A model generated the notes under the pieces. It was not told the DNA's origin. It saw nothing but the letters and a program-made list of their open reading frames with translations, and ran no database searches. The position numbers were made by a program, and so were the translations under genes. Of a stretch of DNA of 64,000 nt, positions 53,756-62,702 are shown in pieces; position 1 is the stretch's first letter, and each line of letters begins with the position of its first letter. The DNA comes from Oceanobacillus rekensis (GTDB lineage: Bacteria > Bacillota > Bacilli > Bacillales > Amphibacillaceae): contig NZ_MTBQ01000005.1 in the NCBI RefSeq assembly GCF_002153375.1, forward strand, positions 186,001-250,000. Direction: 5' to 3'.

Positions 53756-56077
53756 CTATTTCACCACATACGTTTCTTTAGCTGCCTCCTTAATAAATCT
53801 GCAAGGCTCCCCGGCAGAAATCATCGTAAGTGCATGCATTGCTCGGGTGCACGCTGTATAAAATAGCGTTCTATCGGATTCCTTGTCATAATGTGTTTTG
53901 GAAGTGTTCGGAATAATAACTCCGTCAAATTCAATTCCTTTTGCTAAATAAACGGGAAGAATGAGGAGACCTTTTTCAAAAGCATATGTTTCTTCATGGA
54001 TTTGATTGAACGCAACTTTCCCTTTAAGTAACTCAGCTATTTCATCACTCTCCCTACGTGTTTTACAAATGATGGCCGTCGTTTCATAGCCTTCTTTTGT
54101 GAATTCGTCCACAAGTCGAAGCAATGTTTCCGTTAAAGCATCATCATGAATAAGTACTGGCAAGTCCCCGTCACGATTAAAGGGTTCAATCATTTTCCCA
54201 CCAGGGGCAAAATACTTCGTAAACTCGACAATCTGCTTTGTTGAGCGATAACTTTTTGTTAGTGTAATCCGTTCCCCGTTCCCATCATCCTCAACAGGTA
54301 CGAGTGGGTTTTCCTTCGTCGCATGTGTATAAATTGCCTGGTTAATATCACCAAGTAAAGTCATTCGTGTATACGGGAAAATATGTTTAATATAAGCAAA
54401 CTGGAATGCAGAGTAATCCTGGGCTTCATCGATAATCATCTGGCGAACCGAACGATCCGCATTATCTCCAAGAATGCGACCTTGAAAATATAAATAGGGT
54501 GTTGCATTTTCCCATGTTAAATAATTTTCCTTCAGCTGCGATACAATATGTTTAGAGATCTCTTGCCAATCCTGCGTGGCATTTTCTAGTTTAAATTCAG
54601 TGAACAATGTTAGGTAGGTTGCAGGAATATTAACAAATTCAAGATTCCTAACACGTTTTTTCAATGGTGCAAAAACACGCTTGACCATCTGTGTGCGTAG
54701 AATTTTTTCTTCATCCTCTGCAGTCGTCCACTCTTCTTGATCTTCCGCCTGTTGATAGGCCTTCGTATAATATTCTTTATCAAGTAATTCGACCTGTTCC
54801 ATAACCCAGTCTTTCTTCCATTCTTTCTTCTGTTGGATTCGCATTTTCTCAAGCAGCCATTTTGCAACTAATTCCAATTTGTTCGGAATCGTAATTTCCT
54901 CACCAAGTGAATAAAAATAATCATGAATTTGCTCCTTGGAAACAATCGTTTTCCCTCGAAAAGCAATTTGTTTAAATCGGAGACCAGCTTCATTTATTTT
55001 TCCGACAAATGAATCAATCATCGCTTTAAACTCGATGCTTGTCAGATAATCCATACTTTTCATCCGTGTGGGATAGTCGTTGTCCTTGTCCTTGTCCCCA
55101 GTCAACACATACTCCATTTGTTCAAATGGAGACTCCACGGTAAAGTTGCTAACAAGCCGCTCCTTAATAAAGTCCAGAAAAGTCGTTTGTTTCACATTCG
55201 TCTCACCAAGCTCTGGCAATACATTCGAAATATAGCTGCTGAATAGCGGGTTAGGGGAGAATAGCACGACATTTTCCGGATTTAAATCCTCACGGTAGCG
55301 GTACATTAAATAAGCAATTCGCTGCAGGGCCGCCGAGGTTTTCCCACTTCCGGCAACACCTTGGACAACAAGGAGACTACTGCGCTCATTACGAATGATT
55401 TGATTTTGTTCCTTTTGAATGGTGGCTACAATACTCTTCATCGATCTGCTTGCATTATTTCCAAGTGCCTGCTGCAGCATTTGATCGACAATCGTAACCC
55501 CGGTGTCAAACATTCCTTCAATCGAACCTTGTTTGATAATAAATTGTCTTTTCAGTGTTATTTCCCCTGTAATTGTCGTTTCCCTTGTCTTGTATTCCGC
55601 CTTTCCAGGGGAGTAATCATAATAAAGACTCGAAATAGGTGCACGCCAATCATAGACTAGAAAATCCTCATCATCCTTATCCATAAGGGAGGAAATGCCG
55701 ATGTAAATAGCATCTTTCTCTGGGTAGGAATCCTCTATAAAATCGATTCGCCCAAAATATGGGGAACTTTTAAGTCTATCCAGTGTTTTTAGCTGCTCCC
55801 CGATTTTCCCGTGAAATCGTTCCTTCTCAGCTAGAAGTGCTGCTTGCTGCTTAATGCTTTCCTGGGTTTCGATTACATCATCGGGTTCATCCACGTTAAC
55901 TGTGATATCATCCCAAAACGTTTTTCGAAGCTCAATAACATTCTCTTTTAATCCCTTTGACTGACTATATAATTTTTCCTCTTTGTTGTTAATCTCATTG
56001 ATAACTTGATCGACCCGTTGCTGTTCCTCAACCCGTTCACGCATTCCATCAACTCCAATTATTCTTTTTGTTGACAT
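53756..56077 (-). CDS. helD: RNA polymerase recycling motor / UvrD-like ATPase HelD
   Basis: 773 residues. A long coiled-coil N-terminal arm (about 13-115, rich in E/K/Q) that enters the RNA-polymerase channel, then SF1 ATPase domains with Walker A VVQGVAGSGKTSAALQRIAY, Walker B region MIIDEAQDYSAFQF, LTKSYRSTKQI and a C-terminal LAKGIEFDGVIIPN / FYTACTRAMHALTM. HelD removes stalled or inactive RNA polymerase from DNA. The first ATG has only a weak ribosome site; ATG 56044 with GGAG upstream is an alternative start. Confidence 0.92.
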   Translation of the reverse strand: MSTKRIIGVDGMRERVEEQQRVDQVINEINNKEEKLYSQSKGLKENVIELRKTFWDDITVNVDEPDDVIETQESIKQQAALLAEKERFHGKIGEQLKTLDRLKSSPYFGRIDFIEDSYPEKDAIYIGISSLMDKDDEDFLVYDWRAPISSLYYDYSPGKAEYKTRETTITGEITLKRQFIIKQGSIEGMFDTGVTIVDQMLQQALGNNASRSMKSIVATIQKEQNQIIRNERSSLLVVQGVAGSGKTSAALQRIAYLMYRYREDLNPENVVLFSPNPLFSSYISNVLPELGETNVKQTTFLDFIKERLVSNFTVESPFEQMEYVLTGDKDKDNDYPTRMKSMDYLTSIEFKAMIDSFVGKINEAGLRFKQIAFRGKTIVSKEQIHDYFYSLGEEITIPNKLELVAKWLLEKMRIQQKKEWKKDWVMEQVELLDKEYYTKAYQQAEDQEEWTTAEDEEKILRTQMVKRVFAPLKKRVRNLEFVNIPATYLTLFTEFKLENATQDWQEISKHIVSQLKENYLTWENATPYLYFQGRILGDNADRSVRQMIIDEAQDYSAFQFAYIKHIFPYTRMTLLGDINQAIYTHATKENPLVPVEDDGNGERITLTKSYRSTKQIVEFTKYFAPGGKMIEPFNRDGDLPVLIHDDALTETLLRLVDEFTKEGYETTAIICKTRRESDEIAELLKGKVAFNQIHEETYAFEKGLLILPVYLAKGIEFDGVIIPNTSKTHYDKESDRTLFYTACTRAMHALTMISAGEPCRFIKEAAKETYVVK

Positions 56078-56210
56078 TCCGTTTTGACTTGTAGTATAAT
56101 AATATTGGATAGATATACTTTTTAACTGGAATGTCAGTGCTAACTAATATAGTTTAGCACTTTTAGTTGTTTCCATCAACAGATTTATTAAACTTAAATA
56201 TGTCCTATGT

Positions 56211-56246
56211 AACCCCTTTCGGTTAATATCCGGAAGGGGTTTTTTG
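56211..56246 (+). terminator. Orphan terminator-like hairpin
   Basis: AACCCCTTTCGG / CCGGAAGGGGTT followed by TTTT on the plus strand, with no annotated plus-strand gene upstream. It could end antisense or small-RNA transcription. The rest of 56078-56519 shows no gene. Confidence 0.55.
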
Positions 56247-56519
56247 CTCATGTTTCTAAACAGGGGACAATAATATGTATTTGGTAAAGATGGATAACGT
56301 AAAAAAAGGCTCTACAAAGGCTAGTCTGTTCAATTAAAGTTAGCAGCGTTGGCATTCAAACTCAAAGAAGAAAAATTCCAATTAAAAAATGTATGATAGG
56401 GAGAAGATCCAGTTAAAAAAACGGAAAAATTATTTGGGAATAACGAATAATAGTGAAATTAGCTGGTTTACGTCCAATATAGTACCAGACTAAAAACCAG
56501 CCAAACAGCTGCATATTAT

Positions 56520-56804
56520 TTAGGATTCTTTTGTATGTTCTTCAACGAACCTCGTATTTTCTTTTGATCTAGGCTTTTCTATAAAATTAATTTTATTCAT
56601 TATTTTATGTATTCCCTTTGAAAAAAAATAAGCAGCAAAGAATGCACAAACAAAAGCTTGTAACCAAATTTTTATCCATGTTTGGAAAAATTCATTATCA
56701 ATCCCGAAATTTATAGAGACAATGATAAGCGAAAGAAAAAAAGAGATACTAAACGACATAAAAAATGCAAAAATTATATTCTTATACTTTATATTAATAT
56801 TCAT
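56520..56804 (-). CDS. Small DUF2798 membrane protein
   Basis: 94 residues, two spans (NIIFAFFMSFSISFFLSLII and WIKIWLQAFVCAFFAAYFFS) and a charged tail. This is the single-unit DUF2798 form, unlike the double unit at 52422. GGTGGAAAG precedes ATG 56804. No operon partner. The region is very AT-rich. Confidence 0.65.
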   Translation of the reverse strand: MNINIKYKNIIFAFFMSFSISFFLSLIIVSINFGIDNEFFQTWIKIWLQAFVCAFFAAYFFSKGIHKIMNKINFIEKPRSKENTRFVEEHTKES

Positions 56805-56992
56805 TACTTTCCACCCTCAATCAAATTTTCAAACGATGACCTTAAATCCCCTAATCTAATTATATTAATGTATCATCTACTATTAGAATTTTAATAGCAA
56901 TATCCTAAGTATTGAAGAACAAAAAAAGGGCTTGCCATGAATAGGGAAATGTGGGATGAAGAATTCGCAGTCTAGATCGTGGTAGGAGGTAT

Positions 56993-57033
56993 GTTCTAAA
57001 AAAACAAAGAGGATAGCAACGATACTATCCTCT
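56993..57033 (-). terminator. Terminator of the phaRBC operon
   Basis: AGAGGATAG / CTATCCTCT stem (57008-57033) followed on the minus strand by TTTGTTTTTTT. Confidence 0.82.
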
Positions 57034-57090
57034 AAGAAAGAGTCTCATATGAATCTTTTTGTTTGCTGAAAAGTCCTGCCTAAGCTTAAG

Positions 57091-58176
57091 TTAATTGGAA
57101 CGTTTTGTTAACCATTCTTCAATTAATGGATAGGTCGTTGTAGGAGCTCTTTTACCTACAGTTACTGAAACATGCCCAGCAGAAACGAGTTTGTATGTTT
57201 TATCTTTGCTTGAGATTTTATCCATTAACTTTTCTGTTTGTTGAGGAATTGCAATGTGATCACGATCCGCTGCAATGTTTAGGACATTTGCTGTAATATT
57301 ACTTAATTTAACCTGTTGTCCGCGAATATATAATTCATCATTTATTAATTTATTTTGTTGGTAAAATTCACGGATCCATTGTCTATATGCCTCACCAGGA
57401 AATGGGACGCCATCTTCTACCCACTTTTGCAGAAGGCTCCAGTTTTTGACAAACTCATCATCATCTGCTCGATTGGCAAGCGCAACGTAAGGCCCAAAGT
57501 AATTGGTGATAGGTTTCAATAATTTATTTCCAAAGTCTATCGTTTCCGCAGGGATGTTCCCCAGAGTATCGACCATGAGATCTAAATTAAAATAACGTTC
57601 GTCCAGCCAATTCGAAAATAATCCTGCATTACTAAAATCAAATGGGCTTGTCATAAATACTAGATTACGGATTGGTAAATTTGGATGAAGCGCTGCAGCT
57701 ATAGATGTCAAAGTCCCACCAATACAATAGCCCAGTATACTGATTTCATCCTGTTCCGATTTTTTTAGAACCTTCTTTATAGCGCGCGGAATATAATCCA
57801 TCACATAATCATCAAATTTCATATGGCGATCCTCATGACCTGGAGTTCCCCAGTCTAGCAAGTAGACATCATGGCCTCTATCGGTTAGATACTCGATTAG
57901 ACTGCTTCCAGGTGCCAAGTCTAAAATGTACGGTTTATTAATCAATGCATAAATCATTAAAATAGGTACTTTTTTTGTCTTTTGTTTGTTCGGTTGATAG
58001 CGATATAACTTTGCTTTGTTTTTCGTCCAGATTACTTCTTTGGGAGTTTGGCCTACTTCTGGCTCAGGTTCCCTTGTGAGGATATTCATTACTCGTTGAT
58101 AACGTTTATACTCACTTTTATAATCCTCAGGCATTGTGTCGATGAATGATTCAACCGACTCTTTGGTATTAACCAT
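57091..58176 (-). CDS. phaC: Class IV polyhydroxyalkanoate synthase catalytic subunit
   Basis: 361 residues, alpha/beta-hydrolase fold. Lipase-like box with C151 in SILGYCIGGTLTS, plus D306 (AADRDHIA) and H335 (SAGHVSV); the same numbers as B. megaterium PhaC as I recall. Polymerises 3-hydroxyacyl-CoA on the granule surface and needs PhaR as partner. GAGGAGG precedes ATG 58176. Last gene of phaR-phaB-phaC. Confidence 0.95.
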   Translation of the reverse strand: MVNTKESVESFIDTMPEDYKSEYKRYQRVMNILTREPEPEVGQTPKEVIWTKNKAKLYRYQPNKQKTKKVPILMIYALINKPYILDLAPGSSLIEYLTDRGHDVYLLDWGTPGHEDRHMKFDDYVMDYIPRAIKKVLKKSEQDEISILGYCIGGTLTSIAAALHPNLPIRNLVFMTSPFDFSNAGLFSNWLDERYFNLDLMVDTLGNIPAETIDFGNKLLKPITNYFGPYVALANRADDDEFVKNWSLLQKWVEDGVPFPGEAYRQWIREFYQQNKLINDELYIRGQQVKLSNITANVLNIAADRDHIAIPQQTEKLMDKISSKDKTYKLVSAGHVSVTVGKRAPTTTYPLIEEWLTKRSN

Positions 58177-58215
58177 TTATAATCCTCCTCGTATCTAATC
58201 AAGCTATAAAGGGTC

Positions 58216-58995
58216 TTACATATATAACCCGCCATTAACGTTAATGCATTGGCCTGTAACATAGCCATTATTTATTAAGAAAAGGACTGCATCGGCAATT
58301 TCATCTGTTTGACCAAGACGGTTCATCGGAATGGCAGAAATCATATTATCTAACACTTTTTCAGGCATTGCTTCAACCATTTCCGTTGCGATAAATCCAG
58401 GACATACAGCATTAACTGTAATTCCTTTTCTTGCTGTTTCTAAAGCGAGCGACTTTGTGAAACCAATGATTCCTGCTTTGGATGCTGCGTAGTTTGTTTG
58501 ACCGAAACCGCCAGCTTGACCAATAATAGAACTGATATTAATTACTCGGCCAAATCCTTGTTCAAGCATTGCATTAATAACTGTTGAAGTTGTATTAAAT
58601 ACACTGTTTAAGTTTACGTTAATAACTTCATTCCATTCTTTTTCACTAAGCTTCTTAAACGTTCGGTCTCTTGTTATTCCTGCATTATTAACAAGTATGT
58701 CTACTTTTCCATAGGCTTCTATTGTATTTTCCACCAAAGAGCGTGCCTCTTCAGAATTAGATACGTCTGCTTGGAAATAGCTAGCTTTTCCTCCGAAATC
58801 CTCAATCTCTTGTGTCACGTCACTTGCAGCCTCTACGTTAGAGTTGTAGTTGATAACAACTTCTGCTCCATTTCTTGCTAATTCTTTAGCAATGATGGAA
58901 CCAATACCACGAGAACCACCAGTTACGATTGCCACTTTTCCCTGTAAGTTTGAAGTTGTACTCTTTTTAACCTCTGTATTTAAAGTAGTTCCCAT
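58216..58995 (-). CDS. phaB: Acetoacetyl-CoA reductase
   Basis: 259 residues, short-chain dehydrogenase: VTGGSRGIGSIIAKEL, NNAGITRD, the catalytic Ser-Tyr-Lys in NISSIIGQAGGFGQTNYAASK, and NGGLYM at the end. Makes (R)-3-hydroxybutyryl-CoA with NADPH. An N-terminal extension of about 18 residues precedes the Rossmann fold. AGGAGGTAA fixes ATG 58995. Between phaR and phaC. Confidence 0.92.
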   Translation of the reverse strand: MGTTLNTEVKKSTTSNLQGKVAIVTGGSRGIGSIIAKELARNGAEVVINYNSNVEAASDVTQEIEDFGGKASYFQADVSNSEEARSLVENTIEAYGKVDILVNNAGITRDRTFKKLSEKEWNEVINVNLNSVFNTTSTVINAMLEQGFGRVINISSIIGQAGGFGQTNYAASKAGIIGFTKSLALETARKGITVNAVCPGFIATEMVEAMPEKVLDNMISAIPMNRLGQTDEIADAVLFLINNGYVTGQCINVNGGLYM

Positions 58996-59062
58996 TATAA
59001 TTACCTCCTGAGTTTTTAGTTTTCAAATTAGGTATTTATGTAGAGCATCTTGATGGCGTTAA

Positions 59063-59524
59063 TTAGTTATTCTTGTTATTCTCTTGTGTCGTTTTCTCTG
59101 GTGCAACTGCTGGAGATTCTTGATCTTTATTCGTTGATAATGCTTGTAGGATTTGATTCATTTTCCTATCTAACCTTGTGATACTTGATTTTAATTTACC
59201 TATTTCTTGGAGTGCCTTCTGATTTAACTCTGCCTCATCGATACTCTCATCTAAACTCTCCACTTTTTCTTCTAAATTAATAATAAGTGAGGCAACACTT
59301 GAGATTTCCTCTCGAGTAGGTATATTCATTTGCTTCAAATAAGTATCCGCTGTTTTTTGAATTAAGTCTTGATACTGAAGGAATCCATTTTGTACTTGTC
59401 CCAATAATTCAGCATATTCCTCTTTTTCAAGTGTTTCATGAATCGCCTCACTAAAATTGGTCTCTGTTTGTTCGTACATCGTTTTCCATAATGATAATGG
59501 GTCTAACATGGTTGAATTTGTCAC
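59063..59524 (-). CDS. phaR: PHA synthase subunit PhaR
   Basis: 153 residues, mostly coiled coil (LEEKVESLDESIDEAELNQK, KSSITRLDRKMNQIL). DPLSLWKTMYEQTETNFSEA at the N-terminus is diagnostic for PhaR of class IV synthases, which activates PhaC. GTG 59524 follows AGGAGG; the longer frame to 59545 starts inside the ribosome site. First gene of phaRBC, divergent from phaQ. Confidence 0.92.
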   Translation of the reverse strand: MTNSTMLDPLSLWKTMYEQTETNFSEAIHETLEKEEYAELLGQVQNGFLQYQDLIQKTADTYLKQMNIPTREEISSVASLIINLEEKVESLDESIDEAELNQKALQEIGKLKSSITRLDRKMNQILQALSTNKDQESPAVAPEKTTQENNKNN

Positions 59525-59725
59525 AATTTTACCTCCTGATCGCATTTTCGATATCTCTCAATACTTATAATAAAGCATATGAAATCGTTTTTGGTGATGC
59601 ATCGTTCGTAAAATAACTACAATTTTCAACAAAATCAGACAAATATAGCAGGAAGTTCAAGGGAAAAGGGAATCTTTTAGTGTTTTTTGGCAGATAAAGA
59701 AGTTTTTTAATCGGATAGTATAGGG

Positions 59726-59780
59726 TTGACATTTATCACACATAGGTGTAAATTACATACATAGATGTAAATTACATATA
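59726..59780 (+). promoter_or_regulatory. phaQ promoter with two tandem palindromes
   Basis: TTGACA (59726-59731) and a -10-like TAAATT (59749-59754) inside the first of two copies, 19 bases apart, of ATAG-R-TGTAAATTACATA (59742-59759 and 59761-59778). The core ATGTAAATTACAT is a perfect inverted repeat in the second copy. PadR-type repressors bind ATGT-N-ACAT dyads, so these are probable PhaQ sites. Confidence 0.65.
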
Positions 59781-59811
59781 TAAGTTATGATGTAATATGG
59801 AAGGTGATAAG

Positions 59812-60225
59812 ATGGCATCTAAATCGAATAGCAATGATCACAAGAACAAAGAACCTGGAGTGAGTACTCCAAAAAACCTTATGATTCCAATGCTTTTATT
59901 GTTACTAAAGGATTGGAACGCACATGGATATGAATTACTGCAAAAACTTACCGTATTCGGATATGACTCTGTAGACAAAGGGAACTTCTATCGCATCCTC
60001 CGTCAACTTGAAAAGGATGACTTAGTCAATTCAGAGTGGGATACGACATCATCAGGTCCAGCCAAACGAATTTATTCTATTACAAAGGCCGGAGAGAACT
60101 ACTTAGACATCTGGGCAGGTACACTAGGGCAATATCAGAAGATGCTTGACCAATTCTTCAACATGTACAGTAATTTCTTCTCCCCACCTAGTTTCACATC
60201 GAAGAGAGAAGATAGCGAGGACTAA
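59812..60225 (+). CDS. phaQ: PadR family repressor PhaQ
   Basis: 137 residues, PadR winged helix (NLMIPMLLLLLKDWNAHGYE, GNFYRILRQLEKDDLVNSEW, PAKRIYSITKAG) and a helical C-terminal dimer region. PhaQ represses the phasin gene and its own gene, and releases DNA when PHA accumulates, as known from Bacillus. GAAGGTGAT precedes ATG 59812. Divergent from phaR, upstream of phaP. Confidence 0.92.
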   Translation: MASKSNSNDHKNKEPGVSTPKNLMIPMLLLLLKDWNAHGYELLQKLTVFGYDSVDKGNFYRILRQLEKDDLVNSEWDTTSSGPAKRIYSITKAGENYLDIWAGTLGQYQKMLDQFFNMYSNFFSPPSFTSKREDSED

Positions 60226-60355
60226 TAGAAGCGACATCTTTGACAAGTCACCAGAAATATTTAGTTACATAAACATAAGTTTTAAACGTTTATGTTCTGA
60301 TACTAAGGTCAGCAGTGGCTTTAGTAATATAAATAATTTTATGGAGGGATTTTAG

Positions 60356-60871
60356 ATGGTAGAAAAAAAGGCTAATACTAAGTCAAAGAGTGAAAATGTA
60401 GTGGATAATTTGTGGGGTGCTTGGATGAATCAAGGAGAATTTTTTGAAACGATTGAATATCAATCATTGAAGAACATTGAAAGTCAAAAAGAATGGCTTA
60501 AAGGAACAAACGAACAATTTTGTCAGCTTGAAGACAATTCAAAAAAACTGGCAACAGAGTGGAAAACGGGTGCTGAATCTTTCTTGGGCAGTAATAAAAG
60601 TATCCTTGCTGGAGGAGACTACCAGGAATGGTTAAATAAATTAGAGGAAGTTGGACATAAGTCTTATTCCATCGCCTTTCTTCCAGGAAAGACATCTCTT
60701 GAAATTCTATCAAAATCAACGGATCAATTAGAGGATACAGTTGTAAAAGCGATTGATCAGAACAGAAAGACTCGGGAAGAAGCGACAAAAGCATTTGATG
60801 GTGTTATGGAACAATTGAAACAAACACAAAAAGGAATGCTGCAATTTTTTCAATACAACCCAGGCGTATAG
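60356..60871 (+). CDS. phaP: Phasin PhaP
   Basis: 171 residues, amphipathic helical, no signal peptide or membrane span. VVDNLWGAWMNQGEFFETIE and MEQLKQTQKGMLQFFQYNP match the Bacillus phasin family. It coats PHA granules, limiting their size and fusion. GGAGGG precedes ATG 60356. The 130-base gap after phaQ leaves room for its own promoter; transcripts are probably PhaQ-controlled. Confidence 0.92.
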   Translation: MVEKKANTKSKSENVVDNLWGAWMNQGEFFETIEYQSLKNIESQKEWLKGTNEQFCQLEDNSKKLATEWKTGAESFLGSNKSILAGGDYQEWLNKLEEVGHKSYSIAFLPGKTSLEILSKSTDQLEDTVVKAIDQNRKTREEATKAFDGVMEQLKQTQKGMLQFFQYNPGV

Positions 60872-60937
60872 TAATGACTAGATGAATAGGTAGGGAATAT
60901 GGCAGTAGACGATAAATGAGGAAATTTATTTGGTGAG

Positions 60938-60986
60938 AAAGCAGTATTACCAAAGAATTAACCCCAATTGGAATTTGCTGCTTTTT
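60938..60986 (+). terminator. Terminator after phaP
   Basis: AAAGCAG / CTGCTTT with inner CCAA/TTGG pairing and a T-run. The remainder up to 61196 shows nothing but the ribosome site of the next gene. Confidence 0.65.
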
Positions 60987-61196
60987 CCCTTTCTATTCTT
61001 TTATTATTGATTTAGCTTATTTGTAACTTTCATGTGAATCATACCTTGTTTATGCAAACCTAGCATCATTTATATCAAGCCATATTTGCAAACGTTGCCA
61101 TCATTTAATTTGCGAATAAGGCATTTTTTATGAAATGCACGAATAACTTTTCTATTGCATATGCATGGGTAATCATTAATAGTAGGAGGAAATAAG

Positions 61197-61937
61197 ATGA
61201 GATTAAAAGACAAAGTTGCAGTTGTGACAGGTGCGGCTAGTGGAATCGGTGAAGCAACTGCAAAGAAATTTGTCTCTGAAGGTGCCAAGCTTGTTTTAGT
61301 GGACTTGAAACAGGTGGATGTTGACAGGATCGTAGCAGATATTAAAGGTCTTGGTGGGGAATGCATTGGGGTTGTAGCAGATGTAACAGATCGTGAAAAG
61401 GTTGACCAATTATTTAAAACAGCGGTCGCGCGTTTCGGGCGGGTTGATATTGTCATTAATAATGCAGGAATAACACAGGATGCAAAGTTAGTAAAGATGA
61501 CAGAGCAGCAATGGGATAGTGTGATTGATGTAAATTTAAAAGGAGTATTCAATGTTGCGCAGGTTGCAGCCAAAGTAATGATGGAACAGAATAGTGGTGT
61601 CATTCTAAATGCATCTTCTATTGTTGGCATTAATGGGAATTTTGGCCAAACAAACTATGCTGCAACAAAGTGGGGTGTAAATGGGATGACTAAGACATGG
61701 GCAAAGGAATTAGGAAAGTATAACATTCGTGTAAATGCAATTGCCCCAGGATTTATTTCCACCCCAATGGTAGAAAAAATGCCTGCAAAAGTGAAAGATA
61801 TGATGAAAAGTAAATCTGTTCTCAATCGCATGGGCAGACCTGAGGAAATAGCTGCCGGTTATACCTTTCTCGCCTCCGATGAAGCCCAATATATTACGGG
61901 TACCGTTTTGAGTATTGATGGTGGAACCGTTATTTAA
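61197..61937 (+). CDS. Short-chain dehydrogenase, second acetoacetyl-CoA/3-oxoacyl reductase (FabG/PhaB-like)
   Basis: 246 residues. VVTGAASGIGEATAKKFVSE, NNAGITQDAKL, and the catalytic set in NASSIVGINGNFGQTNYAATK; it ends SIDGGTVI. Highly similar in pattern to phaB of the same locus (both have NFGQTNYAA-type segments). GTAGGAGGAAATAAG precedes ATG 61197. Located next to phaP, it may add a second route to hydroxyacyl-CoA or act on other oxoacyl-CoA chain lengths. Confidence 0.85.
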   Translation: MRLKDKVAVVTGAASGIGEATAKKFVSEGAKLVLVDLKQVDVDRIVADIKGLGGECIGVVADVTDREKVDQLFKTAVARFGRVDIVINNAGITQDAKLVKMTEQQWDSVIDVNLKGVFNVAQVAAKVMMEQNSGVILNASSIVGINGNFGQTNYAATKWGVNGMTKTWAKELGKYNIRVNAIAPGFISTPMVEKMPAKVKDMMKSKSVLNRMGRPEEIAAGYTFLASDEAQYITGTVLSIDGGTVI

Positions 61938-62022
61938 TCGTTATTGATTGTTTCTTTCCATTTTGCTAGTGCCTAGAATACAATTTTTCATCAACCAATC
62001 TACCCTCTCAGGGGCTGGGAGT

Positions 62023-62179
62023 GGACCAAGGGGACAGGTGCACCGGCCCAAACTCCACTGGATAAGCATAGTAAAGTTTTAATACAAACTTCATAAATTT
62101 ATTCTAGGTCAAGGAAAGAAAGTTAAAAGCCTTTTAATAGAAGATAAACAAATGGATTGGGGCCTTGTCCCCACGGTCC
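62023..62179. repeat. Divergent REPIN-like element L (157 bp)
   Basis: Left GGACCAAGGGGACAGGTG (62023-62040), right GGGGCCTTGTCCCCACGGTCC with its first base near 62159, giving inverted ends GGACC-NN-GGGGACA. The interior is AT-rich. It differs from the main family by GGACC ends. In the remaining 61938-62509 sequence no gene was seen. Confidence 0.6.
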
Positions 62180-62509
62180 ATTTGTTCGATTACAGCGCTT
62201 TTTTATTAGGAAAAATACAAACTTCGCATCAATAAGGAAGTGTAGGACGATAGGGACTAATAAATATCCTGTTGCATAAATTTCCTTTAAATATATTTTT
62301 AACTAGTTAACACGATGTTAAAACTGCAAAAATATTTTATGTGCAAACAGCTTCTGTATACTGCAAACAAAACTTGGAATCGCTTTTTCATTTTAACGAT
62401 GGAAATTAAAAATGTATACTTTAGTTAATTATCCAAGCATAACGGTTCTTATCAACATACCTTGTAAGTGTGAGGTTATCTTCACTAAAAAAATGAAGGA
62501 GTTGTTAAG

Positions 62510-62629
62510 ATGAGTGGTTCAGTAGGTGGAGCAGGATATGGTAAAGGTGGAGGATTTGCGTTAATTGTAGTGCTATTTATTCTCCTCATCATTATCGGTG
62601 CTAGTTATGGTGGATACGGAGCTTACTAG
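62510..62629 (+). CDS. YjcZ-family sporulation-related small protein
   Basis: 39 residues: a glycine-rich start ([19 protein letters not shown]), one hydrophobic span ([10 protein letters not shown]) and the tail ASYGGYGAY. This glycine-hydrophobic-glycine/tyrosine layout is the YjcZ/SscA-type family of spore-coat or membrane peptides of Bacilli. GAAGGAG (62495-62501) precedes ATG 62510 and a strong terminator follows. Confidence 0.85.
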   Translation: MSGSVGGAGYGKGGGFALIVVLFILLIIIGASYGGYGAY

Positions 62630-62637
62630 AAATAGGA

Positions 62638-62671
62638 AGGAACCTAAAAATTACTTTAGGTTCCTTTTTTT
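62638..62671 (+). terminator. Terminator after the YjcZ-type gene
   Basis: AGGAACCTAAA / TTTAGGTTCCT stem and seven T's; it also lies just past the convergent symporter gene. Confidence 0.88.
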
Positions 62672-62702
62672 GATTTCGTTTGTTGAACGTAAAGCGCGTC
62701 CT

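Noticed and set aside
56078-56520. Small RNA gene ending at the hairpin 56211-56246
   Set aside because: No convincing plus-strand promoter at a suitable distance was found; kept only as an orphan terminator.
61070-61630. 186-codon frame antisense to the second reductase
   Set aside because: Codon pattern is the mirror of the short-chain dehydrogenase gene, whose motifs are unmistakable; no ribosome site.
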